This document shows positions 15,707 through 24,870 of a DNA stretch of 64,000 nucleotides, piece after piece. The DNA is from Capillimicrobium parvum. GTDB taxonomy: Bacteria > Actinomycetota > Thermoleophilia > Solirubrobacterales > Solirubrobacteraceae. The notes under the pieces are model-generated. The model was given only the letters and a program-made list of their open reading frames with translations. It did no database searches and was not told where the DNA came from. The translations under genes were made by a program, and so were the position numbers. Within the stretch, counting starts at the first letter, position 1. Every line of letters begins with the position of its first letter. The stretch spans positions 1,736,001-1,800,000 of the forward strand of contig NZ_CP087164.1 of assembly GCF_021172045.1 (NCBI RefSeq), given 5' to 3'.

Positions 15707-16590
15707 GCTACGAGCAGCTCTCCCAGTGGGTCGCTGAGATCGGCCACCACGACTTCGAGCGCTTCGCCGAGGCCCACGCCTGGGCGACGCCTGGCAGCCG
15801 CAAGGAGTCCCCATTCGCCGCGCTTCGAGAGCTGTCAGCGCTCGCTTGCATCGAGGTCGACTGGCGGCGGCGGCGATGGGGCGCGGCGCCACCCTGCCTG
15901 ACGTTGCTGCCCGACGCCGCCGGACACGGGCTGCTGGTCGGAGCGCGCACCGCGCGGCTCACAAGCGAGGTCGACGAGCGCATCCAGGCCCACGACGCCA
16001 TCGCCATCCCGGTCCGCCAGAGCCGGGCACCCGATGCCATCTTCATCGCGGCCGACTCGGAGCGAGCACTCATCAAGGCGGCGGCATCGCTTGACATCCC
16101 CTATGCCCATTCCGTCGTGGAGCGCCTCGCAGCTGTCCTGCCCGATCTGAACGCTCACCTCGCAACCCGACGAACCCCGTCCATCGTCATGCACTACGGG
16201 GTCGACCGCTACGACATCGATCGGCAGTGGCTCCCGGCCGAGCGCGATGACAGCCCCGGGCTCTACCTCTACGAACGCTCGGGGCCAAGAACGATCCACT
16301 TCGTCGATGCCGACGGCGCCCGGTATGAGACCGACCTCGCAGTCGGAGCGTGGGCTGAGGCACGAAGGCTCGGCAGAGACGACCTGCTGTGGTGGCGGCC
16401 CGATGGGGTCAACGGGACGCTGGACGTGCCGATGTTCCTGCCGCTTCCGTCGCTGCACGCGCGGGCCGCGACGCTGTGCAGCGGCCTGTCGAGTGAGTAC
16501 GACAACGGAAGCCAGCTGTACGCCAACGTCCCAGAGTGGCTCGCACGGCGGATCGCCGCCGATCTCGAGCAACGCCTCGTAATCAAGTAG
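15703..16590 (+). CDS. Unrecognised 295-residue subunit of the helicase defence operon
   Basis: The ATG overlaps the previous stop by 4 bp, and the helicase starts 13 bp after this gene. The N-terminal ~75 residues (SPFAALRELSALACIEVDWR, RRWGAAPPCLTLLPDAAGHG) look like a winged-helix fold. The middle (LLVGARTARLT, VPDAIFIAADSE-type strands) alternates strands and helices. The C-terminal region has the aromatic stretches GLYLYERSG and RDDLLWWRPDG. No catalytic motif is evident. In sandwich-like form it resembles small accessory subunits that sit beside large helicases in defence operons. Function unknown. Confidence 0.75.
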   Translation: MSYEQLSQWVAEIGHHDFERFAEAHAWATPGSRKESPFAALRELSALACIEVDWRRRRWGAAPPCLTLLPDAAGHGLLVGARTARLTSEVDERIQAHDAIAIPVRQSRAPDAIFIAADSERALIKAAASLDIPYAHSVVERLAAVLPDLNAHLATRRTPSIVMHYGVDRYDIDRQWLPAERDDSPGLYLYERSGPRTIHFVDADGARYETDLAVGAWAEARRLGRDDLLWWRPDGVNGTLDVPMFLPLPSLHARAATLCSGLSSEYDNGSQLYANVPEWLARRIAADLEQRLVIK

Positions 16591-16603
16591 AAGTAGGCGC
16601 TAG

Positions 16604-19600
16604 ATGCAGCTTGAGCAGACCTTCCAGGCCCTTCGCGAGGGTCTGTTCCGGTACTACGACACCCCGTTCGCGCTGCGCAGCGATGTGCTCGAGCAGGAGC
16701 GCCGCCAGCTGCTGGATCGAGACGGCGTGTCATGGCGCAAGCCGTTCGTTGAGCCGATCCGGGACTGGAGGAACGCGCCGGGGTCCATCGCTGAGGCCAT
16801 CTCAGAGGCTCGCGGCCCGGCGGGCCTCTCAGAGCTTGTCTCGGCGGGCCTGATGGAGGGCGTGCCGTCCCTTCGCCTCCATCAGCAGCAGATGCTTGCC
16901 TCCGCCATGGCGGGACGGCATTCCGTCGTGACGGCTGGCACCGGCTCTGGCAAGACGGAGGCCTTCCTCCTCCCGATCTTGGCTGACCTTGTCCGCGAGT
17001 CGGCGGGCTGGACGGACCCCGCCCCGGTCGGCGAGGACTGGTGGACGTCGAAGGGGCCGTGGCGAGCGCAGCGAGGTGAGGGGGACGGCCGGCCGGCAGC
17101 GATCCGGGCGCTGGTCATGTATCCGATGAACGCGCTGGTCGAGGACCAGCTTGTCCGCCTTCGCCGGGCGGTCGACGGGCCGGCGGCGCGGGCCTGGCTC
17201 AAGCAGCACCGCCCAGGACATCGGTTCTACTTCGGGCGCTACACGGGCCAGACGCCGGTCTCCGGCAGCCGAGAGAGCGATACGGCGGTCGATCTGCTTC
17301 GCAGGAGCCTCAGGCTGCTTGACGGGAGGTCGCGCAAGGCCTCCGCGATGGAGGAGGCTGACCCGGATAGGTATGGCGGGGTGTCCTACTTCGTGCCGCG
17401 CCTGGATGGCGGCGAGATGCGGTCGAGGTGGGACATCCAGGAGGCACCGCCCGATCTCCTGATCACGAACTACTCGATGCTCAACATCCTGCTTCGACGC
17501 AAGCGGGATGAGCGACTGTTCAGGGCCACCCAGGAATGGTTGGAGCGCGACGACAGCGTCTTCACGCTCGTCATCGACGAGCTGCACATGTACCGCGGCA
17601 CGCAGGGAAGCGAGGTCGCCTACCTGCTCAGGAACCTGCTCGATCGCCTGGGACTCATCGACCGGCCCGAGAAGCTGCGGATCCTGGCGACGAGCGCCTC
17701 GCTCGAGCAGGAGCGAGACAGAGGGTTCATCGAAGGGTTCTTCGCGCAGCCCATCGACCGCTTCGACATCTGGGCTGGCGAGGCAGAGCCGCTTGGCGAC
17801 CCTCCGGCTGACCTCTCGCCGCACCTGGCGACCATCATGTCGGCCTCGGAGCGGGACGACGAGGAGGCCCGGACCCTCGCACTGCAGCTGCGTCTACCGG
17901 CCGCGATCACCGATATGTGCAAGAACGACGACGGCGGTGCGGCTGCCCGCAGCGTCACCGACCTCGGCGAGGGCCTGTTCCCGACCATCCAGGACGAACA
18001 CCTTCGGGAGTCTGCGGCCTACGCCGCCCTCAACCTCGCGGGCCACGCGGGGATGCGCGTCCGTGGCCACCTCTTCCTGCGGACGGTGCTCGGGGTCTGG
18101 GCTTGCTCGAACCCTGAATGCAAGCCTGGGCACGCGGATTCGCGACGCAATATCGGGACGCTGTACGACCAGCCTCGCTACCGGTGCGAGGAGTGCGGCG
18201 CCCGGGTCCTCGAGCTCCTCTACTGCGAGACCTGCGGTGACGTCTTCCTCGGGGGCTACACAAGCGAGGAGCAGGACATGCTGGCATGGCACCTGTTCCC
18301 TGACTCTCCAGACCTTGAGGGCATCCCAGAGCGCGCACGGCTGGCGAAGGACCCGACGACGTTCCTGCTCTACTGGCCACAGCGCGAGGACCCGGCGGTC
18401 CCCTACAAGCATGGGGCGCACTGGGAGCGCGGGGCGTACCGGTTCGCGTTCCGACGATCTCGCTATGAGCCCATGTCGGGGCGTGTCCAGAATCAGAAGG
18501 TCGGCGCGACCGGCTGGACCTTTCACGTCACGTTGAAGGACGGAAGCGATCCAGACGCGACCGCCCTGCCGAAGGTCAATCCGCTGCCGATCTTCTGTCC
18601 GAGCTGCGGCGATAACTCTGAGCGGTATGCCTTCGGCCGGGAGGCCCGGGCCGTCGAGGATCGCTCGCGGACGCATTCGTCCATCCGAGCGATGGGCATG
18701 GGCTTCGAGAAGGCCAACCAGGTCCTGGCCGACGAGCTCATGCGACAGATGGGCGACCGCCGCAAGCTCGTGCTGTTCTCCGACAGCCGCATGGACGCCG
18801 CCAAGCTGTCCGCCGGGCTTGAGACGTCTCACTACCGCGACCTGGTGCGGCAGCTGCTGTTCCAGTCGATCGCGGATGAGGCCGCCAAGACCGGCATGGT
18901 CGAGCTCGCGCTGGCTCGGGCGACCGGCGCAGACACGTCCGCTCAGGCGACCGAGGCGCGACGGTGGCTGAGGGCACAGGAGCCGCAGCACGCGCCCCTG
19001 ATCGAGGACTACGCGCGCGACGACATCGACGATGAGGCCGACGCCGCTCTGGCCGAGCGGATACTCACGCGCCTGCGATCGCCGGCTACCCCGCTGGCCA
19101 CCCTCTCGCAGGCCGTGACCGACAAGCTGCTCCTTCTCGGCGTCAATCCCGGCGGACCGGCCTACGACCTGTCTGGCTTCGGGCCCGAGGACAACCGCAA
19201 GCCGTGGCACGAGATCTACGAGTGGGCAGCTACGCCTCCTCGGTCGAAGCACCCGGACGACCTCAGCGAGGATGGGCGTCGCCTCCTCGCGGAGATCAGA
19301 CGCCTGTCTCGAGAGGAGGCCGTCAACAGCATCTACTCGGGCGGTGGTCGTGATATCGAGTCGATCGGCCTTGCCTTCACGACGCTCGATCCGACGACCA
19401 CGCTCTCGGTGCCTACGGGGATAGACGCCGCCATCTTCCGCGACATCCTCAGCGGGGCGATGCGCATCCTCGGCGCGCGTCGGCGCTTCATCGGCATGCG
19501 TGATCCCGACGACGATATGCCCACCAACCTCCGGCGCTGGCTCAAGGAGGTGGCGGCAGCCCAACAGGTTGACGAGGAGGTGCTCGGACTGCGCGTCGCG

Positions 19601-21967
19601 GAGAGCCTGGCTGGGGGGGTCGACCGGTGGCTCATCGAAACGGGTGCGCTCTGGCTCGCCCCGGCTGGTGAGTCCCAGTGGCAGTGCCCGACGTGCCTGC
19701 GTGTCCATCTCCATTCGGCCGGTGGCGTCTGCACGTACTGCCGAGGCCGCCTCGGTGCGCCTGAGGAAGCCACGGCCAGCGACGGCAACTACTACGCCTG
19801 GCTGGCCAGCTCCGGCGGACACGCGTTCCGCCTGCACTGCGAGGAGCTGACGGGACAGACAGGCAGGTCCGAGTCGGGCCGGCGCCAGACGGCGTTCCAG
19901 GGGATCTTCCTCGAGGACGAGCTCGAGCGGGTCGACACGATCGACCTCCTGTCGGTGACCACCACGATGGAGGCAGGCGTCGATATCGGCAGCTTGCGCG
20001 CGGTGATGATGGCCAACATGCCTCCGATGCGCTTCAACTACCAGCAGCGCGTTGGACGGGCGGGACGGCGAGACGATCCGCTCGCGCTAGCCCTGACCAT
20101 CTGTCGCGGCAGGAGTCACGACGACTACTACTTCGATCACCCCGAGAAGATCACCGGGGATCCTCCGCCCGAGCCGTACATCGACCTCTCGCGCCCGGAC
20201 ATCCTCAAGCGCGTGCTGGCGATCGAGGTCCTGCGACAGGCGTTCAGGCAACTCGGGATCGAGGACGATGCCGCTGAGCTGGGATCGAACGTCCATGGTC
20301 AGTTCGGGGTGGCAGGCGACTGGCGGTCGAAGCATGAGACCTACGTTCGAGACTGGATCGCGCATCACGGCGAGGATGTCGATCGCTGCCTCGACGCCCT
20401 GCTGAGTTTGACGCTGCTCAAGGAGCAGCGACCGATGCTGCGAGAGTTCGTGGCAGGCGAGATGCTGGAGCGCATCGGCGAGCTCGCCGACGCGGCGCTG
20501 GCCGCGTGGGACCTGAGCCAGGTGCTCGCCGAAGGGGGCCTCCTGCCGATGTTCGGCTTCCCGACGCGGGTGCGATACCTGTTCCACGGACGTCCCACGG
20601 GCTACCCCTGGCCGCCAGCAGCGACCGTGGATCGCGACCTCGAGATCGCCGTGAGCCAGTTTGCCCCGGGATCGGAGACGCCGAAGGACAAGGCCATCCA
20701 CGTTGCCGTCGGTGTTGCCGCCTGGGACGCAATCGGGGGACGGGCCTTCCAACACCCAGACCCGCTCGGTCCCCGCGAGGATCTCCTCTACTGCCGCGAC
20801 TGCCTCCATCTGGAGCCGGCCGACGGCCGGGACCCGACCGCGTGTCCCGTCTGCGGCAAGAGCGACCCGGTCTTCTCCAGAATCGACCTTGCCCAGCCGC
20901 TGGGATTCCGGACAGACTGGAGCCCCCGCAACTACGACGGTCGGTTCGAATGGCGTCCGGCAGCGTCACCGGGGCGGCTGTCACCAGGCGAGGCGAGGGG
21001 CGGCGCGAGCGTCGAGAACCTCGAGGCGCGGATCGGCTCTGACCGGCTGTACGTCGTCAATGACAACGGGGGGATCGGCTTTGAACTGGCGCCCGCCAGG
21101 AACCCAAGGTTCAACGGGCTCTTCTCGGTCGAGCTGAAGAACGACCCCTCGCACCGCGGGCTTGACATCCCTGCCCTGGCGGAGGAGCAGGCGGTGAACG
21201 TGTCGTTGGGCTCTCGTCAGGTCACCGACACCCTGCTGCTCGCGGCGGGTCAGATCCCAGAGGAGCTGCGGCTCGATCCCAGGACGGTCGCCGGGAAGGC
21301 GGCGCTCTACTCCGCCGGCTTCCTGATCCGCGAGTCCGCCGCTCGGCAGCTCGACGTCCAGGGCCGCGAGCTTCGCGTCGGCCTGTGGTCAGAGCCGCAG
21401 CTCGGCAGCGACCCACGAGGTTGGATCTTTCTGGCTGACGCACTGGAGAACGGAGCCGGCTACTGCACGCATCTCGGAGAGCCGGATCAGCTCAGGAAGT
21501 TGCTCGCGTCTGCTCGTGCCTACGTCGAGGAGCTTGCCGATGACGTCGACCATCCGTGCGACTCGTCCTGCTATGACTGCCTGCGGTCCTACGAGAACCA
21601 GGCCTACCACGCGCTGTTGGACTGGCGCCTGGCTCGCGACTGGCTTGACCTCATCGAAGGGTTGCCGCTGAACGTCGACAGGTGGTCTCAGACGGAGGAG
21701 CAGGTCGCGCGGAGCTTTGCCAGCGCGTTCGACGCGAGGCCGGCTCAGGTCGCCGGGGGCGTGTGGACGTGTGAGGCACAGGACCACCGTCTAATCGTCG
21801 TCTCGCATCCTTTGGAGGACGATCGCGAGGACTGGTGGTCAGAGCGTCTCGCGCGGGCTGTCGCCGATGCGGAGGACCGGGGACTGATCCCGGAAGGAGG
21901 CGCGGCGGAGTGTCGCTCGTCCTTTGACCTCCTACGCAGGCCGGGGGCGGTTTTCGCAGGCCTGTGA
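16604..21967 (+). CDS. Giant DEAD/DEAH helicase with zinc-ribbon inserts and DUF1998-type C-terminus (Druantia DruE-like)
   Basis: This 1787-residue superfamily 2 helicase has Walker A GTGSGKT (about residues 111-118), a DEAH variant DELH (about 324-327), the motif III-like ATSAS (about 361-366), and motifs V-VI VTTTMEAGVDIGS and QQRVGRAGRR (about 1147-1156). Cys pairs suggest several zinc ribbons: CSNPEC...CEEC...CETC (about 500-547), CPSC (about 667), CPTC...CTYC (about 1027-1048) and CRDC...CPVC (about 1397-1425). The C-terminus has the DUF1998/MZB signature CDSSCYDCLRSYENQAYH (about 1652). Size and domain order match DruE, the hallmark of Druantia, better than the split DrmA/DrmB of DISARM. 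It is followed by an overlapping nuclease gene. Confidence 0.88.
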   Translation: MQLEQTFQALREGLFRYYDTPFALRSDVLEQERRQLLDRDGVSWRKPFVEPIRDWRNAPGSIAEAISEARGPAGLSELVSAGLMEGVPSLRLHQQQMLASAMAGRHSVVTAGTGSGKTEAFLLPILADLVRESAGWTDPAPVGEDWWTSKGPWRAQRGEGDGRPAAIRALVMYPMNALVEDQLVRLRRAVDGPAARAWLKQHRPGHRFYFGRYTGQTPVSGSRESDTAVDLLRRSLRLLDGRSRKASAMEEADPDRYGGVSYFVPRLDGGEMRSRWDIQEAPPDLLITNYSMLNILLRRKRDERLFRATQEWLERDDSVFTLVIDELHMYRGTQGSEVAYLLRNLLDRLGLIDRPEKLRILATSASLEQERDRGFIEGFFAQPIDRFDIWAGEAEPLGDPPADLSPHLATIMSASERDDEEARTLALQLRLPAAITDMCKNDDGGAAARSVTDLGEGLFPTIQDEHLRESAAYAALNLAGHAGMRVRGHLFLRTVLGVWACSNPECKPGHADSRRNIGTLYDQPRYRCEECGARVLELLYCETCGDVFLGGYTSEEQDMLAWHLFPDSPDLEGIPERARLAKDPTTFLLYWPQREDPAVPYKHGAHWERGAYRFAFRRSRYEPMSGRVQNQKVGATGWTFHVTLKDGSDPDATALPKVNPLPIFCPSCGDNSERYAFGREARAVEDRSRTHSSIRAMGMGFEKANQVLADELMRQMGDRRKLVLFSDSRMDAAKLSAGLETSHYRDLVRQLLFQSIADEAAKTGMVELALARATGADTSAQATEARRWLRAQEPQHAPLIEDYARDDIDDEADAALAERILTRLRSPATPLATLSQAVTDKLLLLGVNPGGPAYDLSGFGPEDNRKPWHEIYEWAATPPRSKHPDDLSEDGRRLLAEIRRLSREEAVNSIYSGGGRDIESIGLAFTTLDPTTTLSVPTGIDAAIFRDILSGAMRILGARRRFIGMRDPDDDMPTNLRRWLKEVAAAQQVDEEVLGLRVAESLAGGVDRWLIETGALWLAPAGESQWQCPTCLRVHLHSAGGVCTYCRGRLGAPEEATASDGNYYAWLASSGGHAFRLHCEELTGQTGRSESGRRQTAFQGIFLEDELERVDTIDLLSVTTTMEAGVDIGSLRAVMMANMPPMRFNYQQRVGRAGRRDDPLALALTICRGRSHDDYYFDHPEKITGDPPPEPYIDLSRPDILKRVLAIEVLRQAFRQLGIEDDAAELGSNVHGQFGVAGDWRSKHETYVRDWIAHHGEDVDRCLDALLSLTLLKEQRPMLREFVAGEMLERIGELADAALAAWDLSQVLAEGGLLPMFGFPTRVRYLFHGRPTGYPWPPAATVDRDLEIAVSQFAPGSETPKDKAIHVAVGVAAWDAIGGRAFQHPDPLGPREDLLYCRDCLHLEPADGRDPTACPVCGKSDPVFSRIDLAQPLGFRTDWSPRNYDGRFEWRPAASPGRLSPGEARGGASVENLEARIGSDRLYVVNDNGGIGFELAPARNPRFNGLFSVELKNDPSHRGLDIPALAEEQAVNVSLGSRQVTDTLLLAAGQIPEELRLDPRTVAGKAALYSAGFLIRESAARQLDVQGRELRVGLWSEPQLGSDPRGWIFLADALENGAGYCTHLGEPDQLRKLLASARAYVEELADDVDHPCDSSCYDCLRSYENQAYHALLDWRLARDWLDLIEGLPLNVDRWSQTEEQVARSFASAFDARPAQVAGGVWTCEAQDHRLIVVSHPLEDDREDWWSERLARAVADAEDRGLIPEGGAAECRSSFDLLRRPGAVFAGL

Positions 21968-22980
21968 GCGCACCGGTCGTTCAGAACCTTCCGAGCGTCT
22001 CGCCGTCAGGTCTGCGGGGCTTGCGCGAATGCTTCCTGAGGGTCGCCTTCGCTCAGAGTTCCACAGGACCTGCACCGCCCGGCGATGCGCAGCTGATCGG
22101 TCAGGCGGTGCACGCCACGCTAGCTGCCCTGGTCGAGCCGGGCCCGCCGTTCGACGAGCGGTCCGGCTCGCTTACCCGGACCTTCGAGAGCGCCCTCACC
22201 GACCTTGCCGGGCCACGGCCGGTACGTCGGTCCCGCGTCGCTGCCGCGCGCCTGACGAATGTCGCGAGTCGCGCCGTCTCCCTGGTCGTCGAGGCAGGCG
22301 AGCCAGTCGAGCTTCGCTGCGAGCAACTGCTTGAGAGTCACGCCGGGCGTATCAAGGGGATCCTCGATCTCACAATCAGATCAGCGGTACTGCATGCCGT
22401 CGTGGACTACAAGACCGGCACCGTCCTAGACGACGAAGGCGCGCTGGCGACCCACCTGCAAGATCAGCTCGCCCTCTACGGCGTGCTTGAGGAGGCGCGA
22501 ACGGGCCACTGGCCCGATCGCGCAGTGATCCTTCGCTTCGGCGGCGCACCAGTGGAGTGGAAGGTCGACCGGACACGGTGCGAGGAGGTCGTGCAGGAGG
22601 CGCTCGAGCTCCGCGCCCGCTACCTCGACCACCTCGGCAGCCGACCGCCCGCCTCTCCAGCTCCGAGCGTGTACCGACACTGCTCGTTCGCGCCGCGATG
22701 CGAGGCGTTCTGGGACGCGTTCACCGACGAATGGGCCGCCCCGCTCGCTGTGCGAGGACGGGTGGTGTGGTCTGAGCGAAGCGCTGCGGGCGGGCTGACC
22801 GTGAAGCTGGAAGAGGTTGAAGGTGTGTGCGAGGGGCACGCCGCGGTGCAGGGACTCGCCGAGCCTGAAGGTCGGGAGATCAAGCCGGGTGACACGCTCG
22901 CGCTCGTTGGACTCTGGATCGACCGCGACCAGAACCTAAACGGGGGCGCTTCAACGAGGATATGGGTTTCGGCTTCCTGA
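21964..22980 (+). CDS. Cas4/RecB-like PD-(D/E)XK nuclease, last gene of the helicase operon
   Basis: This 338-residue protein has a nuclease core with D135 in KGILDLT and the D148-K150 motif in VVDYKTG, followed by the QDQLALYGVL helix (QxxxY motif). This is the RecB/Cas4-type PD-(D/E)XK arrangement. A Cys near the N-terminus (LRECFLRVAFA) and two Cys in YRHCSFAPRCEAFW recall the Cas4/AddB iron-sulfur cluster, though one ligand seems missing. GTG 21964 overlaps the helicase stop (GTGA). The last ~70 residues form a small beta domain. It probably degrades DNA opened by the helicase. Confidence 0.85.
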   Translation: MSAPVVQNLPSVSPSGLRGLRECFLRVAFAQSSTGPAPPGDAQLIGQAVHATLAALVEPGPPFDERSGSLTRTFESALTDLAGPRPVRRSRVAAARLTNVASRAVSLVVEAGEPVELRCEQLLESHAGRIKGILDLTIRSAVLHAVVDYKTGTVLDDEGALATHLQDQLALYGVLEEARTGHWPDRAVILRFGGAPVEWKVDRTRCEEVVQEALELRARYLDHLGSRPPASPAPSVYRHCSFAPRCEAFWDAFTDEWAAPLAVRGRVVWSERSAAGGLTVKLEEVEGVCEGHAAVQGLAEPEGREIKPGDTLALVGLWIDRDQNLNGGASTRIWVSAS

Positions 22981-23191
22981 GCGTGAGCACCGTTCGTGAC
23001 TTGCGATGCCTGGGGCGTCGACGTTGCGCAACGCGGAGCCTCATTCCGACCGTTTCGCGCGGACGCAACGGGTCGACAACCGGCCGCGGTAACGCCCGTT
23101 ACGCCGTCGGCGGATCAATCGGTAGGAACGTGTGGTGCTTCTCATAGAACCAGTGCGCTATCACCAACGAACCCAGTCGCGGCGCGGCAGC

Positions 23192-23644
23192 CTAGACGGA
23201 ACGCTCAGCGTTTGCCAGCGCTGAGCGCTCGGTGACCAGTCTGGTGATGGCCCGAGCAACGGTCGTGGGATCCTGATGCTCCCAATAGCGAGCCACGATC
23301 CAGCCGGCGTTCGCCAGCGCTCGGTCCACTCGACGATCACGTTCAACGTTGCGTTGCAGTTTGGGTGCCCAATACTCCTGATTCCGCCTTGGGCGCGTGC
23401 CGTGTTCTGGGCACACATGCCAGAAGCAGCCGTCGATGAAGACCGCAGTGCGCGACCGAGGAAAGGAGATATCCGGTCGGACGCTGAGTCCGTCCGCTAG
23501 TCGCAGCGGTCGATCGACGAAGAACCTGAGGCCGGCGCGATGAAGTAGCGACCGAACTGCGACCTCGGGACCCGTATCCCTGCGGCGGTTCGCGCGCATC
23601 CGTATCGAAGTCGCCTCGTCGGCAGGCTGTGGATAGCCAGTCAT
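23192..23644 (-). CDS. vsr: Very short patch repair endonuclease
   Basis: This 150-residue Vsr-family protein has RMRANRRRDTGPEVAVRSLL at the N-terminus, the catalytic Asp in VRPDISFPR, and the AVFIDGCFWHVCPEH segment with the metal and zinc ligands. Vsr nicks T:G mismatches that arise when 5-methylcytosine deaminates. Its start overlaps the end of the C5-methyltransferase gene by 4 bp, so the two are co-expressed. The minus strand puts it downstream of the methyltransferase. Confidence 0.93.
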   Translation of the reverse strand: MTGYPQPADEATSIRMRANRRRDTGPEVAVRSLLHRAGLRFFVDRPLRLADGLSVRPDISFPRSRTAVFIDGCFWHVCPEHGTRPRRNQEYWAPKLQRNVERDRRVDRALANAGWIVARYWEHQDPTTVARAITRLVTERSALANAERSV

Positions 23645-24870
23645 TGCCGAGTGCCGGCCTTGATCTGTACCCCGCGGGGACCCTGTCCCGGGCCCGGATG
23701 GTCGTCATGATCCCCCCGCAAAGCAAGGTATCGAGTGGGCACTGGGGCGGGCACCTCGGCGGGCGGACAGTCGTGTCGCTGCCTAGGGAGACTGGAGGGC
23801 ACTCCGAGGTCCATATGTCCAAGCAGTTGAGTTCTGATTGCTAGACCGAGTACCTCGCCGAGGGCCACCGGAACCGCGTTTCCTATCTGTCGGCGCACGG
23901 ATGTGTAGCCGCCGGAGAACCGGTGGGTGTCGGGGAAGGTCTGTAGTCGGGCCATCTCGCGAGCGCTGAGCCTGCGATTGCGCCAATGAAACGGTCCGGT
24001 CGCCGAGCCCGGTTGCGCCTGGATAGTCCAGGAAGGGCGATCCTTCGCAAGCTTCAAGAGGAATGACCAATACTTACGGCGCCATCCAAAGAGAGGCTCT
24101 CCATCGCCCTTGCGCGTGTGGTGCAGGTAGTTGCGGCCCTCCGGTATCGATGGCAGGAGTCCGGCCCACTGCCCTCCGGCGGCTAAAGCCGGGTCCCAAT
24201 CGTCGCTGTCGAGGTCTGCGAGTGCATCCCAGGCAGTCGTGAACCGAGGCGCGCCGTCCGGCGCGCTCCGTCCGTGTGTCGCTTGCGGTGCAGCAAACTC
24301 GAGACCACTGCGCTCAGCGAGCACGAAGACTCGCTCCCGCCTCTGGGGCACGCCGAGGTCAGCAGCGTCTACGTGGATGATGGACGGTCTATAGGACGTA
24401 CCGTGCCGGCCGTTGACGTCCTCAAGGACACGTGCGAGGAGTTCGACGGCTTGCTCTTCGGTGCTGCCGGCCCGCGGCTTTGCAACGAGGCCCTTCACGT
24501 TCTCGAGCACCATCACTCTCGGCAAGGCTGCATCCAGAACGTCGAAATACGCGTGTAGCGTGCGTGCTCTCGGGTCGCTCATCCGCGCCGGGGTCCCGTT
24601 GCTCCACTGCCCTGACTTAGAGAACGGTTGACACGGCGGACCGCCTGCGACGAGTGTCACCTCGCCAGGCTTGAGTTCGAACTCCTCCAAGAGGCGCTTC
24701 ACGTCTAGTTTCTCGGCATCGCCCTCGCTGGCTACTCGCCAGGATGTGTTATCGGCGATCGTCCGGCGACAGTCCCGGTCCCGCTCGACACACCCTGCGA
24801 CGTGAAACCCGGCTGCCTCGAGGCCGAGGTCTAAGCCCCCGGCGCCAGTGAAGAGCGACAATACGTTCAC
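23641..24870 (-). CDS. DNA (cytosine-5) methyltransferase
   Basis: This 409-residue protein has the C5-methyltransferase motifs in order: LFTGAGGLDLGLEAAGF (I), GGPPCQPFS with the catalytic Cys (IV), VMVLENVKGL with ENV (VI), VPQRRERVFVLA (VIII) and RQIGNAVPVALG (X). The part between VIII and X is the target-recognition domain and gives no clue to the site. It protects or marks DNA and is paired with vsr. The last ~60 residues are low in structure. It may be the modification arm of the helicase system, since Druantia type II loci carry a C5 methylase; or it may be a stand-alone pair. Confidence 0.93.
   Translation of the reverse strand: MNVLSLFTGAGGLDLGLEAAGFHVAGCVERDRDCRRTIADNTSWRVASEGDAEKLDVKRLLEEFELKPGEVTLVAGGPPCQPFSKSGQWSNGTPARMSDPRARTLHAYFDVLDAALPRVMVLENVKGLVAKPRAGSTEEQAVELLARVLEDVNGRHGTSYRPSIIHVDAADLGVPQRRERVFVLAERSGLEFAAPQATHGRSAPDGAPRFTTAWDALADLDSDDWDPALAAGGQWAGLLPSIPEGRNYLHHTRKGDGEPLFGWRRKYWSFLLKLAKDRPSWTIQAQPGSATGPFHWRNRRLSAREMARLQTFPDTHRFSGGYTSVRRQIGNAVPVALGEVLGLAIRTQLLGHMDLGVPSSLPRQRHDCPPAEVPAPVPTRYLALRGDHDDHPGPGQGPRGVQIKAGTRQ

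Noticed and set aside
16604-21967. DISARM (DrmA/DrmB) as the identity of the giant helicase
   Set aside because: DISARM splits the helicase and DUF1998 parts into two proteins and adds a PLD nuclease; here they are one chain with a Cas4-like nuclease, closer to DruE.
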